Positions 41,101 through 53,417 of a stretch of DNA of 64,000 nt are shown in pieces. The notes beneath the pieces were generated by a model. The model was not told where the DNA came from, did no database searches, and saw only the letters and a list, made by a program, of their open reading frames with translations. This DNA comes from Chaenocephalus aceratus. Its lineage: Eukaryota > Chordata > Actinopteri > Perciformes > Channichthyidae. Numbering within the stretch: position 1 is the first letter of the stretch; every line of letters starts with the position of its first letter. The position numbers and the translations under genes were made by a program. Location: positions 9,973,676 through 10,037,675 of the forward strand of contig CM043807.1 of assembly GCA_023974075.1 (NCBI GenBank), read 5' to 3'.

Positions 41101-44100
41101 GTCAAAACTGGCAGCCAAGTATATAACATTGTAAAATGTCTAACCTATATAAGTAACCCAGATTATACATAAAATGTGGTGCACATATTATACAGATGTG
41201 CAAAGAAAAGAAAAGGATTGGGATTTGATGACTTTACATTGGATTGTACAACTAAAAACATGCTGAAACCATAACAAGTTTGGGATTTGGCTTGATAATT
41301 GAGCAAAAAGATGACTCTACTGCAACAAAATCATTTCAGCTTTACTCTATGGAAGCAAACAAGAGACAGAAGTATTTGAATTTTATTAGACACCGAATTT
41401 ATAGCATTGAAAATAATTACTTTGAAAATCATGTATCTGAATGTTTTTGCTCCGAATTTACCTATGTGAAATAAAAATGTAAAAATTCAAGTGAAAAAAA
41501 TTCGAATGTTCAAATTCAGATCCCAAAAATTCGACGTCAACAAAATTCGACGTCAAAAAATTCGGTGTATAAAATTCGATGTCCAAAATTGCGATGCAGC
41601 ATCATCCGGGCTACTCAGACAGGATAAGCAATCGAGCCCTAATGCAATCAAACCGACTTCTGGCCTATCAGAGCACGGCTTTGTCAGTCATGTGATCACA
41701 ACAACCCGGGAGAAAAATTACGGAGAACAGTGGGGCTGGGATAAGTAGTCAGTTTGTGCTCTTTATTTTACAAGCAGTGAGGGCTCGACAGCATTTGTAT
41801 CTTACATTAGCTAGCTAAATGAGTGAAGTTGCCTTGTGCCTTGCTGTTAGCAAGCTCCGTAGTTATCATTAATTGAAGTGAATCACAACGTTCCCGTGTC
41901 CTTTTGTGTGTGGGGGGGTGTGACGGTTTGCAAAGTAACGTAACGATCACTTCGGTTAGATAAGTCAAGTAGACCATGCTACACTATACAAATACTCTCT
42001 TACAAAAGCCCTGCATTTAAACATGTTAATGTTACTTTAGTAAAAGTATGCTAGTATAATTAGGAAAGTGTTGTTAAAGTATTTAAAGTAGACACAAGTT
42101 ATACTATTATATTATATCATTTGATTTATTGTTATTACCGATGCACGAGTTGACTTAACTGTTGTAGTTGGAGCTCATTTTGAACAATGAGCTAACTAAT
42201 TATTACTTTCATAATGGTTTAATGTGCTGACTATTTTCTACATTAATAGATGAAGGTCTGGTTTGTTCAAACTCTCAAAATAGTAGGACATGCTGTCATA
42301 ATTACCCAGAGTCTGTCATAATACACCTGTACAATGTTAAAGCTGTTAGATAAATGTAGTGAGGTAAAAACTAAAGTATTCAAGATAGTGTAGTGGAAAA
42401 GAGATAATGTTTTTTTTAAAAGTTACTAAAACAAAATCTCTTGTTTTGGACTGACAGTAATGATTCAAGAAATAGTAAATAATTTTTTTCTTGAATTTTT
42501 ACATTTTTATTTCACATAGGTAAATTCTGAGCAAAAACAATTCAGATACATGATTTTCAAAGTAATTATTTTCAATGCTATAAATTCGGTGTCTGATAAA
42601 ATTCAAATACTTCTGTCTCTTGTTTGCTTCCATATTACTCACATGGCATTTTCAGTAGACCCGAACTTTTGTAGTGCTTGAAGGTTAAGCCCAGCTCTTC
42701 AGGTGACGACTGAACACATTTCTCCAACAGAGAAGGAGCCGAGCCGAGCCAGGCCACAGTCTGAAAACACAGATTGTGGTCAGCGCGTGATTTGCAGTTG
42801 AAAACATTCTGACACATCTGGATGGACACAAAGAATACCTGTTTCAAGTCTGGTACTGGAAGCAGCTTTTCCAATTTTGAGAGCAGCTCCCACAATAACA
42901 CGTGCAAAGCAGAATCAAATTGTGGCCCATACTCCACTGGGAACACCTCCTGTTAAAGAGTATCAAAGGTTAGTTCACGTTAGGACTTCTTTGAGGATTT
43001 TTAAAATAAGATATTATATAAATCTGTCTGACCTGAAAGAAATACGCTCTCTCAACAGGATCTTTCAGCAGGCTCTGAACAAGTGCAATGAAAGTGGATT
43101 CTGTTGTTTGCACCTCAGCATCCCTGTACTGCCACAGATAGGACTCATGTCATTTAGGGCCTATCATTATTTATTAAAACATATATATTCCTTTGCTGTA
43201 CTTACATCTGTGTTTGCAGACGTAATTGGGAGTCTATCCAAATATCTCTGGATCAATTGAGAATCAACCGACCCCCGAGCCGAATCTTTGCAATGTTCCA
43301 GAATGAGCTGAAATATCAACCAATTGTTATCGCACCATTTTTTTGAAAATACATAATAACATTATGATATAATACAAAACTTCAGCTCACCCTCGCTCTT
43401 AGACCCAGAATGAGCTGGGCTCTCTGCCTGAGGTTGATCAGTTCAGGGACTGCCTCAGTCACCATAAACACAAACTCCTGCAGCTTCCCATAATTCATCA
43501 CATCTTTCTGCTTCGCCAGCTGCCACATTGCAGCAGACAGAAGCTGCAGTGGGGGCACCAGCAGGCGAAGAGATGAAAGAGGTGGGCTTGGGTCTGAAAA
43601 ACATAAAAGTTTATTCTGAGAGATGGTCTGCTGAGGGCTTTAAAGTGCTTTTTATTGAAGAGAGCACTTGCAAACTTAAAAACACTTGTTTAACTTTAAA
43701 TACTTTGAAATTATATTCCCTAAATAAGCTATTTCACCCGTGGCATATTATAAAAGACAATATTTTGCTAACTCAAAGCAATGGAAAAAATACTGATGGA
43801 TCTATGTATATCCCTTCATCCAAAAGCATATGGACCCGTATAAATGCTGGATTTTAAACCTATTTTTGGTTAGTTTTAATCTTGCAACCTGGTCAAGTAT
43901 ATGTAGTTGTGCTTAAGCTCTAGAAAGAAAGAACTGTACTTATTGATAGTAATTATTTAAAATATTAGAAATGAACTCAATTCCTAAGACAACAGCTCCA
44001 AGCTAATAGCTTCTGACTGTCATGATTCCTTTAAATAGACGGGTCCCGCTAACTGTCTGACTAACATAAACACAGCCTACTTTTAAGTACAGTGGGAGAA

Positions 44101-44152
44101 AATTATAAATATACGTACCGTTTATTTTCTCAATTGACCCAATAACCTCCAT
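38170..44152 (-). CDS. TIN2-like (TINF2_N) domain fused to 14 C2H2 zinc fingers
   Basis: Eight exons join in frame: 44119-44152 (ATG), 43391-43593, 43206-43307, 43033-43128, 42643-42949, 39924-40713, 39768-39832 and 38170-39686 (stop), giving 1037 residues. Residues about 20-235 ([50 protein letters not shown]) follow the pattern of the N-terminal domain of TIN2, the shelterin hub that binds TRF1, TRF2 and TPP1. Residues 248-530 form an acidic, Glu/Ser-rich linker. Residues about 625-1018 hold 14 C2H2 fingers, many with TGERP linkers, plus a degenerate CxxC at 545-548. The donor after exon 6 (AAAA|GTACAA) is weak, but no other choice keeps phase. Role unknown: DNA binding through the fingers is expected; telomere binding is inference. 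Head to head with washc3. Confidence 0.88.
41348..42634. mobile_element. 1.3-kb inverted-repeat transposon in intron 5 of the zinc-finger gene
   Basis: TATGGAAGCAAACAAGAGAC and its inverse GTCTCTTGTTTGCTTCCATA begin arms of about 150 bp (41348-41500 and 42480-42634). TTACTC stands on both sides (41342-41347 and 42635-42640), the likely target duplication. No transposase recognised. The right copy of the duplication overlaps the splice donor of exon 5. Confidence 0.85.
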
Positions 44153-44811
44153 TAATGCAATATGTCTCCAGTAGCGTTAAGAAATATATGTAAAATGTTG
44201 TTGTTTGATTGTTTTAGCTAACATGCGCTGATGGTACGCAAGTACCCGTTTCCTCAACTCTTTCACTGCGTTTCCTCTTTTCAAAATAAAAGTCCTGCAA
44301 CTCAGCTGTGTTTTACTGCTGTGTCATACAATTTATCTTTGCTATCCCAACGATTAGACACAATACATGCACTTTATTGATCAGTTTTAATGTATCGTTA
44401 TCCATTTTACACATATGGAGTGTTTTGATAACTAAACAATCTCCGTATTCTTTCGAACAAACCACAATTGTTCAACTTAATCATAGTGTTCCTCGGAAGA
44501 TGACGGAAAGGATAAAGCAGTCGAAAGGGCTGGTAAAAGCAATTTTTTTTAGTGACCAAATAAAATAAAGTAGCTAAAAGACGGGACCGGATGTTGTTAT
44601 TTTCAACAGACTGTCAAGGGAGACTTCAAAATAAAAGCACTAATCACATGGAATCTAACGTCGTGACGTCACGTGACGTTCACACCGTCCAGAGTCACAT
44701 GAGACGTTTCACAGCAAATCTTTAAGCACCGTTTTCTCTCTTATTGCAGTGAACAGTGTCGCTTTTAGTACCGAAACTGCTCTATTAACTGCAGGAAGTT
44801 TAAAACCCAAC
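44153..44811. promoter_or_regulatory. Bidirectional promoter, zinc-finger gene / washc3
   Basis: The two start codons are 659 bp apart on opposite strands with no repeat between them. The washc3 side (44590-44720) contains the CRE and CLEAR motifs listed next. No TATA box is obvious, as is usual for shared housekeeping promoters. Confidence 0.7.
44664..44677. promoter_or_regulatory. Overlapping CRE and CLEAR/E-box palindromes
   Basis: TGACGTCA (44664-44671), the full CRE, overlaps GTCACGTGAC (44668-44677), a perfect 10-bp CLEAR palindrome recognised by TFEB/TFE3/MITF. It lies 135 bp before the washc3 ATG. washc3 works on endosomes, which fits TFEB control, but occupancy is not shown by sequence. 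Confidence 0.6.
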
Positions 44812-47800
44812 ATGGACGAGGACGGGCTGCCTATTGTGGGGTCTGGTGTCGATCTTACTAAGGTTGGTATCTAACTAGCTAACATTTACTATAGGCTAAC
44901 TAACTAACATATTGAGGAAAACAGGCCAAAACAGTGATGCAACAAGGCTGTCATTCAGTAACTGAGCTAGTAATAGTAGGGTTATTTACCAAGCAGTCCA
45001 CAGTTGTTATCATTAGCAAACGTCACTGCAATATTCTATATTTCCTCACAACCCGGACTCTTTCTTAAAATAGCTTTCTCTGTGTTTCCTTTAGGTCCCT
45101 GCTATTCAACAGAGAAGAGTTGTTGCCTATCTCAATCAGTTTGTTGTGCACACGGTCCGGTTTCTTAACCGTTTCTCCACAGTTTGTGAAGAGGTTTGTA
45201 TGCTTCCTGTATTCTAAACTGATCCTTTAACCAGTTTCTGCTGTCCTGATTAGTTCACACAAGCAGCCTCTGTGACACACCATAACCCAAACTGTCTAAC
45301 TTCTTTCCCACAGAAACTTGCAAACATATCTCTTCGCATTCAGCAGATTGAAACAACCCTGTCCATTTTAGAAGCCAAAGTAAGTTATATCCCCTCTATT
45401 GATTGAGACACTTTTTATACGTGTCATGTCCTTCAATTTATCATATCTTACATTTTGAATTGCTCTGTGAAGCTGTCCTCCATTCCCGGGCTGGAGGACG
45501 TCACAATAGAAGGACTCAGTCAGCGGCAACCTGCCCAGGCCAATGGACAAGCCAATGGACCTGCCAATGGACCCTCTACCGCCACTCAGAGTCAAACAGG
45601 GGGTCCACCAGCAGGCAGTCTTCCTCCCCCAGAGGTGAATACAAATGAGTATAAAAAATCTGCCAAATGGGTGTTTTAACTTAAAATGAATAATTTGAGA
45701 TTGTATCTGAGGGAAAATGGCTACTCTAGCTCTGTCCAACTGCACACATACGAGCACAACACATAATGTTTGTTTCAAGGGGATGTTTGAGAGAAACTTG
45801 AATTGTCATGGCTTGTCCAAATACAGTTATGTGACTGACCAACCCACAAACTGAAAGACAAGTTTTTTTAATTTTTACGACTGAGCAAGGCCAATTGTTT
45901 TCCTCTGTTTTCATTCTTTATGATAAGCTAAGCTAATCAGCTGCAGCTGTGTTTTCATACTGAGGATACAGACACAACTCTCTTCTCACCCAACTCTCTG
46001 CAAAGTAAGCACATTTCAAAATGTTGTACTATACTATTATACATAATATATACTTACTATATACAGTGGGGCAAAAAAGTATTTAGTCAGCCACCAATTG
46101 TGCAAGTTCTCCCACTTAAAAAGATGAGAGAGGCCTGTAATTTTCATCCTAGGTATACCTCAACTATGAGAAAGAAAAAAATCCAGAAAATCACATTGTC
46201 TGATTTTAAAGAATTTATTTGCAAATGATGGTGGAAAATAAGTATTTGGTCAATAACAAAAGTTCATCTCAATACTTTGTTATATACCCTTTGTTGGCAA
46301 TGACAGAGGTCAAACGTTTTCTGTAAGTCTTCACAAGGTTTTCACACACTGTTGCTGGTATTTTGGCCCATTCCTCCATGCAGATCTCCTCTAGAGCAGT
46401 GATGTTTTTGGGGCTGTCGCTGGGCAACACGGACTTTTCTATGGGGTTGAGATCTGGAGACTGGCTAGGCCACTCCAGGACCTTGAAATGCTTCTTACGA
46501 AGCCACTCCTTCGTTGCCCGGGCGGTGTGTTTGGGACCATTGTCATGCTGAAAGACCCAGCCACGTTTCATCTTCAATGCCCTTGCTGATGGAAGGAGGT
46601 TGTCACTCAAAATCTCACGATACATGGCCCCATTCATTCTTTCCTTTACACGGATCAGTCGTCCTGGTCCCTTTGCAGAAAAACAGCCCCAAAGCATGAT
46701 GTTTCCACCCCCATGTTTCACAGTAGGTATGGTGTTCTTTGGATGCAACTCAGCATTCTTTCTCCTCCAAACACGTCTAGTTGAGTTTTTACCAAAAAGT
46801 TCTATTTTGGTTTCATCTGACCATATGACATTTTCCCAATCCTCTTCTGGATAATCTAAATGCTCTCTAGCAAACTTCAGACGGGCCTCGACATGTACTG
46901 GCTTAAGCAGGGGGACACGTCTGGCACTGCAGGATTTGAGTCCCTGGCGGCGTAGTGTGTTACTGATGGTAGCCTTTGTTACTTTGGTCCCAGCTCTCTG
47001 CAGGTCATTGACTAGGTCCCCCCGTGTGGTTCTGGGATTTTTGTGATCATTTTGACCCCACGGGGTGAGATCTTGCGTGGAGCCCCAGATCGAGGGAGAT
47101 TATCAGTGGTCTTGTATGTCTTCCATTTTCTAATAATTGCTCCCACAGTTGATTTCTTCACACCAAGCTGCTTACCTATTTCAGATTCAGTCTTCCCAGC
47201 CTGGTGCAGGTCTACAATTTTGTTTCTGGTGTCCTTTGACAGCTCTTTGGTCTTGGCCATAGTGGAGTTCTGAGTGTGACTGTTTGAGGTTGTGGACAGG
47301 TGTCTTTTATACTGATAACAAGTTCAAACAGGTGCCATTAATACAGTTAACAAGTGGAGAACAGAGGAGGCTCTTAAAGAAGAAGTTACAGGTCTGTGAG
47401 AGCCATAAATCTTGTTTGTTTGTAGGTGACCAAATACTTATTTTACCGAGGAATTTACCAATTAATTCATTAAAAATCCTACAATGTGATTTCCTGGATT
47501 CTTTCCCCCCATTCTGTCTCTCATAGTTGAAGTGTAGCTAGGATGAAAATTACAGGCCTCTCTCATCTTTTTAAGTGGGAGAACATGCACAATTGGTGGC
47601 TGACTAAATACTGTTTTGCCCCACTGTACTTACTATTCCATAAAGGATGCAAACAAAGTACAAACACTGCAAGTCTAAAACTGAGCACTGCCTACTAACA
47701 ATGCATAATAAAGTAGTTAATTTGATATCCTGTAGTCATTTGTAAATATCTTTTAGATTTCGCAGGCTGCTCAGACAGCACCAGACCCTGCAACGCCACC

Positions 47801-48233
47801 TCAAGTAGTAGCAGCCGCAGAGAATGTCATGACGGTGGCTAAGGACCCGCGTTATGCCCGATACCTGAAAATGGTTCAAGTGGTAAGTCATCACTAAAAC
47901 CTGCTAATGAACTATAGTGATTAAAAAAAAAAACTGTCTGTTTGCTTTGCATCTTCATACATGTTTTATTTGTCGCAGGGAGTTCCAGTTATGGCTATAA
48001 AGAATAAAATGGTCCTGGAGGGATTGGATTCTAACTTGCTTGAGTGAGTGTGTCACTGTTACTGGTAATGATGTCATATTCATATCTCCTTTTATGAAAC
48101 TGACCGGTAACATTTCCTCCCTGCTGATGACAGCACACCAGATGCCCCCCTGCCGGATGAAGGAGCGAGGAGCATAGAGGATCAAGATGTTTCTGCCACC
48201 ACCTCTGACAGCGACTCATCTTTCAGCGACTGA
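44812..48233 (+). CDS. washc3: washc3 (CCDC53), WASH complex subunit 3
   Basis: WASHC3 is a core subunit of the pentameric WASH complex that makes Arp2/3 actin on endosomes for retromer sorting. Seven exons: 44812-44862, 45095-45193, 45314-45379, 45473-45634, 47757-47882, 47979-48043 and 48134-48233 (TGA), giving 222 residues (human 194). The start [20 protein letters not shown] and the coiled coil at about 20-75 ([20 protein letters not shown]) are typical. Exon 4 encodes a repeated [16 protein letters not shown] linker that accounts for the extra length. Exon 5-6 read [20 protein letters not shown], the most conserved part, and the end is acidic (SDSDSSFSD). Exon 6 ends at GA|GTGAGT, chosen because the next exon then keeps phase. 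Intron 4 hosts a Tc1 element. Confidence 0.97.
46064..47626 (-). mobile_element. Tc1/mariner transposon with broken transposase
   Basis: Ends CAGTGGGGCAAAAAAGTATT and the near inverse AATACTGTTTTGCCCCACTG are flanked by TA (46062-46063 and 47627-47628). The inverted repeats match for over 100 bp. On the minus strand the transposase begins at 47260 ([16 protein letters not shown], helix-turn-helix) and shifts frame near 47012. It resumes to 46269 with the catalytic-domain words [12 protein letters not shown] and [12 protein letters not shown] small deletion follows SPDLNPIE. It is therefore non-functional. Confidence 0.96.
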
Positions 48234-50339
48234 CCTCTGACCTCTGTGCCCGTCACCCATAACGCGTCCTGTACAGGCTCACCATCGCTGCTGTGAGCTC
48301 CTGTAGGCCTGCCTGCACTGAGAGAGAAATGTAGATCACAGTGACCCTGTGAAGGAGTAGCAATGAGAAGCTGCCTTCTAGCAAAATAGGTGCCTGAACC
48401 AGGAAACCAGAGAGATTGTACTTTTGGTTTTAAATTACTGAAAGTTTCCTTAAGGTTGGTCAGTGCCATCCTCTATTTTGTTGTATTCACAAAGAGGGAA
48501 AGTTTTTCCCTGTTGAAAATGTTAGCACTAGACCTCAGAATATTGCAGTAGCAAGTAATTTTTGTACAAAAAGTAATTATGTATTGTAAATGTTAACATG
48601 TTTTTGTGGTCACTACTTTTACAGACAAATGCCTTTTTAAGAGATACAACTATCTGGTGAAAGTTATTAAAAAAACACGTGTTGGAAACTTCAAAACTCA
48701 GATTGTAAGTCTGTGTGTTCAGGCAAGGTTGACACGTCTATAAAAAAAGATTTCAGAACAATAATCCTGTTTAAATGGAGAGAATCTCTGATCACTTTAT
48801 TCAATAAAAGAAATAAGATGGATATCATTTAATCTTTTCTAGCCATCAATTATCATTCAGCTATGTCGAAGCAAAATGATGTTATTAGTTGCAAACTTAA
48901 TTAAATAAAAAAGTGAATCCGCATACTTTCAGAAGCTGCCTTATGTGTCTTATCTATCACCCCTGAAAGACGATACATTATTTATATTAACATATTGTCT
49001 GTTTCTGCTATATTGACTGTGAAGAGTTGAGATTGGAGAACTCTGGAAAGCACTTGTGCACAAAGTTTGGATCTGTAATAAACTGACAGTCTGCTTGAAA
49101 AATATATCTTTATTTTTCATATCATAATGTCATAAGCAAATCAGTACACATACAAAGTCATTGAATAAAAAAACGGTATCTTTAGTGGACGAGTTAACAA
49201 TCATGTAACCACTATTACAGCAAAGGATTTTCTCTCTCCTATTAATCACCAACTATAGGCATGATCTATAAAACGATGCCCCATGAATAATGGCCATGGA
49301 AATATATCAGCTGACTCAATTGTGATATCTTATCATTTTAGCGCCAATACAAAAAATGAAAGCAATGGTATTGGCAGTAGGCTGTGAGAAAATGGTTCCC
49401 ATCCTGGAGTTTGACCAAAAAGGGGAGAATTTAAAGAGATAAAAACATAGATATTTATGTTATCCAAATAAAGTGTATTTTTCAGATTTAGCTACATTTC
49501 ATGTGGAAATCCTGTGCTTCTAACTCAAGCTTTGAGGCAGAGAAACAGGCTTTATTATCTTCCTGAGAGCCCACTGAATACTTGTTCTTGATTTGAATTA
49601 GCTTCAATTCCTGTTTATTGTATTACGGCAATTTAATTTGGCAGTTGTACTGAGAAAAATAATTTATTTAGTAGCCTAATTTCAGTGTATGACCTTCTGC
49701 AGGCTGTATATGCCAAAACTCCTCCATAGCTGCACTGCTGAACCCAATAGCAGTATCAATGGAAACCATTAAATACATGAGCAGCATACAGTAAGTACGA
49801 ACACAATTCTGAATTGGAGCAGTTTTTTTTTTTAACCTAATCTGTCACAAATAAGTCTACATTAAATATACAATTTTGGTTAAAAAAAAACTCGCAACAT
49901 TTGATTAATAATCCCATTTGAAGTAATATTTCAGACAGGTTTCACTAACAGTTTCAGTGTAGCTCTGACTGTTTTCCCAGAAGTCATGAGCCACCACTCT
50001 CACAGACTGTCATTAGTTTGAGTTGTATACTTATTAAACCACATGTGCAACTGTCATACACTCACTGTGTGGGGGGGGGGGGGAACTTCCCTTGTTACTG
50101 GTCACAGGTCTGAACAAATGTGTCATGCTGGTGATGCAACAATCAAGAGCAAAGTGCAAAGTTAAGTAAACGTATATGATTTGTGCTCGATTAAAATATG
50201 TAAGGGTACAGTCACTGATATCTTTATTTTCTTTACAAAATGTATCGTGTAAAAGTGTATAAAAATAAATGCAGCACATGTTGATAACACTGATGTACAG
50301 TAAATACAAAGTTTGTTGGCAGTTGAAGACTCATCGAGA
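48234..50339. other. washc3 3' UTR, convergent intergenic, dram1 3' UTR
   Basis: AATAAA words near 48802 (TTCAATAAAAG) and 49077 (GTAATAAACTG) could end washc3 mRNAs. On the minus strand AAAATAAAG near 50222-50230 and others could end dram1. A G-run at 50070-50081 is the only simple repeat. No exon seen. Confidence 0.5.
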
Positions 50340-52486
50340 CTACTCCACATCTTCTATTTTCACTCGTAAGGTAAACAGCTGTGGGGAATAAAAAGGGAGA
50401 GAAATAAGAACTCTTTTTAGCTGTAAATTACAAATAAGAGTTTATTTTTGATGGTGAGATACTCACTTTGAAATCGTCGATGTATGTGAGGAAGAAGCAG
50501 ATGAAACTGAAAGCACAAACCCACTCACACGAGGCGCTGGCTACATGGTAGGGATAGTCCTGAAAGACAGATATGCATTATGAATTAGTCTGGCAAATAT
50601 TTTATCGATTAATGGATAAATATTTTTTTGCTAGAAATGTAGAGACATTGTAGAAAATTCCCAAAATGATGTCCTACAGTGAAATCTTTAAATAGAGTTT
50701 TTCTTCTTTAAGCCTACTTTTTTTCCTTCTATGCTTGCTAACAAACTACATTAAGGTATTACAACTGACTTATACAATTGGGAGATTTGTACACAGTAGT
50801 CAGCAGATTGTATAGTGAGTAGCTGTGTCCCTGAATTCACTTAAGATCAACATCATACAAATTTGTAATTTAAGTTGGATGTGAATTGTTCTCATTAAGA
50901 CAGATTTTTTGCTATTCCATCATGGTAACACATATCTGGAACAAAGAAAAGTTTGGCATTTGTGAAACATTAATCAATTATCAAAATAGTTGTTTATTAT
51001 GTGTCTATTAAGTATTAACTTACACCGATGGATAAAGTGAAATTAGACAGCCTACCTCGTCGTCTTTGTCTCTGTGCAGTGTGGTTTGCTTCACAAAGTA
51101 CGCACAGATGGCAGCTGAATTATCCATCAAGGAAAATTGCAAATACATGATTGGCACTTATTATTGTGTGCATTTAGTGTTCAAGTCTTTACAAGAAAAC
51201 AAGAGACTAATTCAGCCATAAAGGGAAGTTCCTGGTTAAATGCATGTTGCTTAGAAGATCTGAAAACCAAAGCAAACTGACTCTTTGTTTATTATAACAC
51301 ATCAAGCTTCTGTGAAAGGATACTGGGAAAGAACGCTAAAGCGGCAAGGATGGCGATAAACAAGCGTGCTCGACACACAAACATGGAGCACCCATATGGA
51401 AAGGCACGATAAGATATAACCGACTGGAGTATTATGTATAATGTACCAGGCACAAAGAACATCAGAGCTCCTATATCATGAACCCACGTCACAGCTGTTT
51501 CCTGCAACATAAAATAAGATCGAAACATTACAAATGTTATTTATTTTCATGCATTTAAGATGTGCCCATAAGTAGACATACCTGGAATGTTGCAACAATA
51601 CACATGCCGAAACAGGAGAGCAGCCCAAACACCAGTGCTGTGTAATTGAGGCGGGGGCTCACCACCCTGGTGTCCCCACTCAGCTTCTCCACAAACTTGT
51701 ACCTGGCATATATGGTAGCTATTCCTGTGTGAAGGTAAAATAGTGCATTCAACACATTTCTTTCTGAATTTATGACTCTTGCATCCCAACAAAAAGATAC
51801 ATTTCTGCTTTCATTTTCTGCTAAAGAGGAAATGAGAATAAAATGGTTGAAAATCTTGGTTCCTCCCGTGGGAAAGCACAAGTTTGCACAAATGACGAAC
51901 AAGTTAAAGAGGTGACATTGCAGATGTTCATACTGATGGATTGAACATACCTGCACATGCAGAAATGAATGTCATCAGGCCGAAAATGCAGCTCTCTGGA
52001 GGGTAAGCACCTGTGTCACTGAAAAGGGAGAAGAGAGCTCTTCATTGTTGCTCTCACATTACAGACATCTGCACATAGTAACGCATAACTTCCTGTTATT
52101 TGTGACTAGATTATGTTTGTATGAGACATTTCAACCTTCTTCTTAAAATAACAGACTCACTGTAGAGGGAGAAGTGAAAGGAAGAGCATTCATTAAGACA
52201 CGTATGCCGCCAACTTGGCTGGGTACCAGCCAAGTTGGAAAATGAAACCTAACTTTGCTCATGCCTGGTTCTCAAAAATCACTAAAAATATGCCTTTATC
52301 TTGTTAAAAATGCAAAAATAACAACTTCTAAAAAGATATATATGATTAAACGTACCTTATGTATGGGAAGATGATGTCGACATCACGCCTGAAAAGCGCA
52401 ATAATGTAGGCAACGATGAAAGTGCTGGAGGACCAGATAACCAGAAACGCTGGCAGAAAGCAGAGTCCTTGTGTGAACCAAAACAT
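50340..52486 (-). CDS. dram1: dram1, lysosomal DNA-damage-regulated autophagy modulator
   Basis: DRAM1 is a six-pass lysosomal membrane protein, p53-inducible in mammals, that promotes autophagic flux. Seven exons: 52356-52486, 51951-52018, 51582-51724, 51324-51501, 51056-51114, 50467-50559 and 50340-50378 (TAG), giving 236 residues (human 238). The protein begins MFWFTQGLCFLPAFLVIWSS, continues through PYISDTGAYPPESCIFG (joined across exons 1-2), LLSCFGMCIVATFQE and CEWVCAFSFICFFLTYIDDF, all in Frag1/DRAM/Sfk1 family order with six hydrophobic segments. DRAM1 is preferred to DRAM2 because of its short tail and its place between washc3 and gnptab, as in human 12q23. Head to head with gnptab 4.5 kb away. 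Confidence 0.94.
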
Positions 52487-53417
52487 CGCGGAGGTCCCAG
52501 ATGAGACGGATAAAACAGTGCCATACAATAAAAAAAGTCCACTTTAAATACTGGTCCAGGATCAGTGGTCTGTCTGCTGCGGCTGTTGTTCCTGTGAGGT
52601 CTGATGAAGTTACCGAAAGTCACATGGTCGTGTGTTAATAAGAATGAGACTGGCCAATAAACCGATATAGTGTACAGTAACTTCTTCCTCCAAAATGACC
52701 TCCTGTTGGCCGGTCTGCAAATAAAAGCACCGATCTCACAGCACTTCACTTCCTCTATCTATCATCTATCTATTCCTGTGAAAAGCAACACGTATGTCAG
52801 TGTTAGTTCACCAACAATAAGGAAGTATTCACAGCTGTCAAAATATACAGTAGCCTAAAAGCAACAATACTTTGATAAAAAGAAATGCAAAAAAATGCAC
52901 TTAAACTATCAAAAGTTTAAAAGGATAATTATGTCAAATGTTTATATTATATATAAATATTATATTCACATGATCAGTGATTTTACTACAATAATAATAA
53001 TAAACTTAATTTGAATGGCATCAAACAGTCTAATTTGCCTTGTGAATTACCCCACTGTATTTAGTTGACAAGCTATAATAGCTAATTTAGCGTAATATAT
53101 TTATCTATTCCCCTTTGACCCACTTTTGAAATGCTACTTATATTAATAATACCCGGTATTAATAATCCAAACATTTATTACTGCTATTTCCTGCAACACT
53201 TTCGATACATGAAGTATACTTTTCTGTGGTGTTACTTAATTAGGATTTTAAATGCATACATTTAACTTTAAATAGAGTATTTTTACTTGAATATATGATA
53301 ATGATAAACTGTATTTCTTTGGTGGTGAAGGAGTGTGTGGAGGTGGTTTTTCACACTCTAAGAATATGTATAGCTTTTGGCTGGGTTCCAAAAGACAAGT
53401 TCACTTAGGGACACAGT
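52487..53417. other. dram1 upstream region
   Basis: Contains the dram1 5' UTR and promoter. No exon or named repeat recognised; 52900-53330 is AT-rich. Confidence 0.45.
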
